Below the pieces are notes generated by a model. That model worked only from the letters and a program-made list of their open reading frames with translations, was not told the DNA's origin and ran no database searches. Below, piece after piece: positions 39,138-41,563 of a DNA stretch of 41,563 nt. How positions within the stretch are numbered: the stretch's first letter is position 1; every line of letters begins with the position of its first letter. Position numbers and translations under genes: made by a program. The stretch comes from CANNDT01 sp945876205 (lineage in GTDB: Bacteria > Acidobacteriota > Vicinamibacteria > Vicinamibacterales > UBA2999): contig CANNDT010000033.1 in assembly GCA_947503365.1 (NCBI GenBank), positions 1-41,563 of the forward strand. Reading direction: 5' to 3'.

Positions 39138-39848
39138 CTAGTGCTTCTGCCGCTCGCGGCTATCGATGTGGGCGGTGTCGATCGTGACGCCGGGCCCCAT
39201 CGTGGAGGACGCGGTGACTGACCGGAGGTACTTTCCCTTTGCGGCCGGCGGCTTCGCCTTGACGACGCTGTCGACGAGCGCGTGGGCGTTCTCGATCAGG
39301 CTCTCGGTGGCGAACGACGTCTTCCCGAGCGGGGCATGGATGATCCCCGTCTTGTCGACTCGGAACTCCACCTTGCCGGCCTTGATTTCCTTGATCGCCT
39401 GGGCGACGTTAGGAGTGACGGTGCCGGTCTTCGGGTTCGGCATCAGGCCGCGCGGGCCGAGCACCTTGCCGAGGCGTCCCACCGCGCGCATCATGTCGGG
39501 CGTCGCGACCACCGCGTCGAAGTCCATCCAGCCGCCGATGATCTTCTCGACGATCTCGTCGCCGCCCACGTGGTCGGCGCCGGCGTCGGTGGCTTCCTTC
39601 TGCTTGTCGGCGCCGGCAATGGCGAGCACCTTCTTGCTTTTGCCGAGACCGTGCGGAAGGACCACCGTGCCGCGGACCATCTGGTCGGCGTGCTTCGGAT
39701 CGACCCCCAGCTTCATGGCCATCTCCACCGTTTCATCGAACTTGGAGTACTTGACCTTCTGGATCAGGGGAATCGCCTCTTCGATCGTGTACGCGCGTGG
39801 CTGGACCTGCGCCGCAGCCGCTGTGTACTGCTTGCCGTGCTTTGCCAT
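39138..39848 (-). CDS. rplA: 50S ribosomal protein L1
   Basis: 236 aa from ATG 39848, which has AAGGAGG upstream; longer frames upstream are not conserved. The family signature is evident: 'KFDETVEMAMKLGVDPKHADQMVRGTVVLPHG', 'LGPRGLMPNPKTGTV', and 'KVEFRVDKTGIIHAPLGK'. L1 binds 23S rRNA at the E-site stalk and represses its own operon in many bacteria. The 61-base gap to rplK carries a small hairpin, GGACC/GGTCC around GCGAG (about 39872-39886), which could be an L1-binding or processing element; that is only a suggestion. Confidence 0.98.
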   Translation of the reverse strand: MAKHGKQYTAAAAQVQPRAYTIEEAIPLIQKVKYSKFDETVEMAMKLGVDPKHADQMVRGTVVLPHGLGKSKKVLAIAGADKQKEATDAGADHVGGDEIVEKIIGGWMDFDAVVATPDMMRAVGRLGKVLGPRGLMPNPKTGTVTPNVAQAIKEIKAGKVEFRVDKTGIIHAPLGKTSFATESLIENAHALVDSVVKAKPPAAKGKYLRSVTASSTMGPGVTIDTAHIDSRERQKH

Positions 39849-39909
39849 GTGCCTCCTTGTGGTGTTCGCGGACCGCGAGGGTCCTCCCACTGTTTCCAAC
39901 GACGAGTCG

Positions 39910-40335
39910 TTATCCGACGACGTCGATGCCCATCGATCGCGCCGTCCCGCGGACGGTTCTGATCGCCGCATCGAGATCCTGGCAGTTGAGATCCGGCATC
40001 TTCTGCTTGGCGATGTCCTCGACCTGCTTCGCCGTCACCGTGCCGACCTTGTTGCGGTTCGGCTCGGCGGAGCCTTTCGCGAGATTCGCAATCTTCTTCA
40101 GCAGGATCGACGCGGGCGGCGTCTTCGTGATGAAGCTGTAGGTGCGGTCCGCGTAGACGGTCACGACCACCGGGATGATCAGACCTTCGTCCTTCGCGGT
40201 CTTCGCATTGAAGTTCTTGCAGAAGTCCATGATGTTCAGCCCGTGCGGGCCGAGCGCCGTGCCGACCGGCGGCGCGGGCGTCGCCTTGCCCGCGGGAATC
40301 TGCAACTTCACCATCGCCTGAACTTTTTTCGCCAT
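39910..40335 (-). CDS. rplK: 50S ribosomal protein L11
   Basis: 141 aa, standard length. 'VKLQIPAGKATPAPPVGTALGPHGLNIMDFCKNFNAKT' is the N-terminal domain of the GTPase-associated centre, with the proline pair that moves on factor binding; the C-terminal 23S-binding domain includes 'KVGTVTAKQVEDIAKQKMPDLN' and the end 'AIRTVRGTARSMGIDV'. Directly upstream is a 90-base dyad repeat, so the ribosome-binding site AAAGGG is squeezed next to the ATG. Confidence 0.98.
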   Translation of the reverse strand: MAKKVQAMVKLQIPAGKATPAPPVGTALGPHGLNIMDFCKNFNAKTAKDEGLIIPVVVTVYADRTYSFITKTPPASILLKKIANLAKGSAEPNRNKVGTVTAKQVEDIAKQKMPDLNCQDLDAAIRTVRGTARSMGIDVVG

Positions 40336-40343
40336 AACCCTTT

Positions 40344-40433
40344 AACCGCGAAGGCCACGAAGATCACGAAGATCACGAAGCACAAAACCCGGAAAGGCTT
40401 CGTGTTCTTCGTGCGCTTCGTGCGCTTCGTGGT
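40344..40433. repeat. 9-nt-period inverted repeat between nusG and rplK
   Basis: Left arm 40344-40383: AACC followed by CGAAGGC and CACGAAGAT units. Right arm 40394-40433: CTTCGTGTT and CTTCGTGCG units ending CTTCGTGGTT. The arms pair over about 38 bases; nearly every mismatch falls in the two variable bases separating the CACGAAG cores. It fills the whole nusG-rplK gap, and its outer end touches the nusG stop. It is homologous to the element at 22984-23060. Confidence 0.88.
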
Positions 40434-40976
40434 TCAAATCTTTTCGACCTGCAAGAAATCCAACTCCACGGGCGTCGCCCGGCCGAAGATCGTGACCATG
40501 ACCTTCAGCGTGTTCTTGTCGAGGTTCACTTCGTCGACCACGCCGTTGAAGCTGGTAAACGGTCCCTCGTTGATCCGGACGTGATCGCCCTTCTCAAAGC
40601 TGTATTTCGGCTTCGGCTTCTCCGCCGCCGTCTTCACCTGGTCGAGAATCTGCTCGACCTCTTCCTTGCTGAGCGGCGTTGGCTTGCTGCCGGCGCCGAC
40701 AAAGCCAGTCACCTTCGGCGTGTTCTTCACCACGTGCCACGCATGGTCGGACATGTTCATCTCGACCAGGATGTAGCCCGGGAAAAACCGCTTCGGCGTC
40801 ACGACCTTCCGGCCGCTCCGCATCTCGACCACGTCCTCGGTCGGGATGAGGATTTCACCAATCTCGTTCTGAAGGCCGTAGGCCTGCACCCGCTGGGCAA
40901 GCGACTCGGAGACCTTCTTCTCGAATCCGGAGTAGGTGTGAACGATGTACCAACTCTTAGTGGCGACGTCGGTCAT
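40434..40976 (-). CDS. nusG: Transcription elongation/antitermination factor NusG
   Basis: 180 aa from ATG 40976, which shares one base with the secE stop (TGATG). The NGN domain starts 'SWYIVHTYSGFEKKVSESLA', with 'FFPGYILVEMNMSDHAWHVVKNTP' and 'VTGFVGAG'; the C-terminal KOW domain reads 'FEKGDHVRINEGPFTSFNGVVDEVN'. NusG binds the RNA polymerase clamp and couples transcription to Rho or the ribosome. The longer frame to 41039 is not conserved. Confidence 0.98.
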   Translation of the reverse strand: MTDVATKSWYIVHTYSGFEKKVSESLAQRVQAYGLQNEIGEILIPTEDVVEMRSGRKVVTPKRFFPGYILVEMNMSDHAWHVVKNTPKVTGFVGAGSKPTPLSKEEVEQILDQVKTAAEKPKPKYSFEKGDHVRINEGPFTSFNGVVDEVNLDKNTLKVMVTIFGRATPVELDFLQVEKI

Positions 40977-41233
40977 CACGCTCCAAACTGACGGTAGATC
41001 CAATTCACGGCATAGCTCAGCGCGATATCCATGCCCCACAGGTAGATCCCGAAAAACGCCGAGGTCAGGATCACGACGACCGTGGTCGCATAGACCTCTT
41101 TGCGCGAGGGCCAGGTCACGCGCCGCGTCTCGTTGCGGACCTCGACGAGGAAATTGCGGGAGTTATCCCACCATCCCCTCACACCCTCCGTCGCACGAAC
41201 CGGCGCCGGCTTGACTTGCTCTAAAGTGCTCAT
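40976..41233 (-). CDS. secE: Protein translocase subunit SecE
   Basis: 85 aa from ATG 41233 (AAGG seven bases upstream); an ATG two codons earlier is possible. It has the single-helix bacterial SecE form: an amphipathic 'FLVEVRNETRRVTWPSRKEV', in which the 'VTWPS' motif is diagnostic, followed by one membrane span of about 21 residues ('TTVVVILTSAFFGIYLWGMD') near the C-terminus. SecE clamps SecY in the export channel. It lies 10 bases after tRNA-Trp and overlaps nusG by one base. Confidence 0.96.
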   Translation of the reverse strand: MSTLEQVKPAPVRATEGVRGWWDNSRNFLVEVRNETRRVTWPSRKEVYATTVVVILTSAFFGIYLWGMDIALSYAVNWIYRQFGA

Positions 41234-41243
41234 TGCCATGCCT

Positions 41244-41319
41244 TGGCAGGTCAGGAGGGACTCGAACCCCCAGCCCTCGGTTTTGGAGACCGATGCTCTA
41301 CCAGTTGAGCTACTGACCT
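41244..41319 (-). tRNA. trnW: tRNA-Trp (anticodon CCA)
   Basis: Minus-strand cloverleaf: acceptor AGGTCAG/CTGACCT, D-arm GCTC...GAGC, anticodon arm TCGGT-CTCCAAA-ACCGA with anticodon CCA, T-arm GGGGG-TTCGAGT-CCCTC with one G-U pair, discriminator G and an encoded CCA end. It lies in the common tuf-rpmG-trnW-secE arrangement. Confidence 0.97.
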
Positions 41320-41328
41320 ACGAACCGA

Positions 41329-41478
41329 TTATTTTGTTTCCTTATGCGGCGTGTGCTTCCGGCAGAACCGGCAGAACTTGTTGAATTCCAGCCGCTCCGT
41401 CGTCTTCTTCTTGTTCTTGGTGCCGCTGTAATTCCGACGTTTGCACTCGCCGCACGCGAGGTGAATGATGTCGCGCAT
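41329..41478 (-). CDS. rpmG: 50S ribosomal protein L33
   Basis: 49 aa: 'MRDIIHLACGECKRRNYSGT' then 'KNKKKTTERLEFNKFC', ending 'HTPHKETK'. Cys9/Cys12 and Cys36/Cys39 make it the zinc-binding (C+) form of L33. Start ATG 41478, stop TAA 41329-41331. It lies five bases after tuf and ten bases before tRNA-Trp, and belongs to the small, Lys-rich E-site proteins of the 50S subunit. Confidence 0.97.
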   Translation of the reverse strand: MRDIIHLACGECKRRNYSGTKNKKKTTERLEFNKFCRFCRKHTPHKETK

Positions 41479-41483
41479 GTCAG

Positions 41484-41563
41484 TTACTCAATAATCTCGG
41501 TGATGGTGCCGGCGCCGACCGTGCGGCCGCCTTCACGAATGGCGAAACGGCTGCCCTTCTCGA
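41484..41563 (-). CDS. tuf: Elongation factor Tu, C-terminal fragment
   Basis: The last 25 residues are visible: 'EKGSRFAIREGGRTVGAGTI' followed by 'TEIIE' and TAA. This is the highly conserved end of EF-Tu domain 3, which contacts the tRNA. The rest of the gene lies beyond the right edge of the window. It heads the visible part of the tuf-rpmG-trnW-secE-nusG cluster. Confidence 0.97.
   Translation of the reverse strand, partial: EKGSRFAIREGGRTVGAGTITEIIE

Noticed and set aside
40344..40433. CRISPR-like array from repeated CACGAAG units
   Set aside because: The spacing is only two variable bases and the array is an inverted repeat; there are no spacers of CRISPR length and no cas genes.

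Overview
The window is a GC-rich chromosomal segment that reads as Acidobacteriota, most likely a Vicinamibacteria-type (subdivision 6) genome. The signs are Oar-like TonB-dependent receptors with an N-terminal carboxypeptidase-regulatory fold, exported proteins with a 'DGKVDLSGVWF' motif, many Tat or Sec exported enzymes with NHL propellers, and an RpoB carrying a cysteine-rich insertion that I recall from acidobacterial RpoBs. The taxonomic call is inference; no rRNA is present.

Layout. (1) 1-830: the 3' end of a probable kinase/propeller-type protein, then a minus-strand nucleotidyltransferase that overlaps a small partner gene. (2) 906-10812: three tandem minus-strand modules, each a TonB-dependent receptor followed by a ~275-aa secreted 'DLSGVW' protein. 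Modules 1 and 2 are complete. In module 3 the receptor is reduced to three short scrambled blocks, and a DUF6152-type gene precedes the secreted protein. (3) 10884-18814: an outer-membrane-type protein, a divergent acyl-CoA ligase, and a tightly packed minus-strand operon (membrane protein, NHL propeller, NTF2-like protein, Tat-type amidohydrolase, isocitrate lyase/PEP mutase-family enzyme, second amidohydrolase). (4) 18875-23381: a plus-strand three-gene operon of exported proteins: a CxxCH-containing propeller protein, a Tat-signal thiamine-diphosphate enzyme and a small c-type cytochrome. (5) 23353-29300: a second minus-strand run of mostly exported enzymes (cyclophilin lipoprotein, two alpha/beta hydrolases, amidase, YbjQ, VOC, NTF2-like, NHL propeller). 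(6) 29381-41563: the conserved information-processing cluster on the minus strand, in transcription order tuf, rpmG, tRNA-Trp, secE, nusG, rplK, rplA, rplJ, rplL, rpoB, rpoC, ending in a UUCG-loop terminator.

Two things stand out. The triplicated receptor/secreted-protein module looks like a receptor-partner pair of unknown substrate, and sequence relationships between copies are discordant, suggesting shuffling. The plus-strand operon could be a periplasmic thiamine-dependent oxidation system wired to c-hemes. Intergenic junctions also carry phrase-like repeats with 7-, 8- or 9-nt periods, several forming long dyads. One 9-nt-period dyad supplies the signal peptide of the small cytochrome, and a sister copy sits between nusG and rplK.
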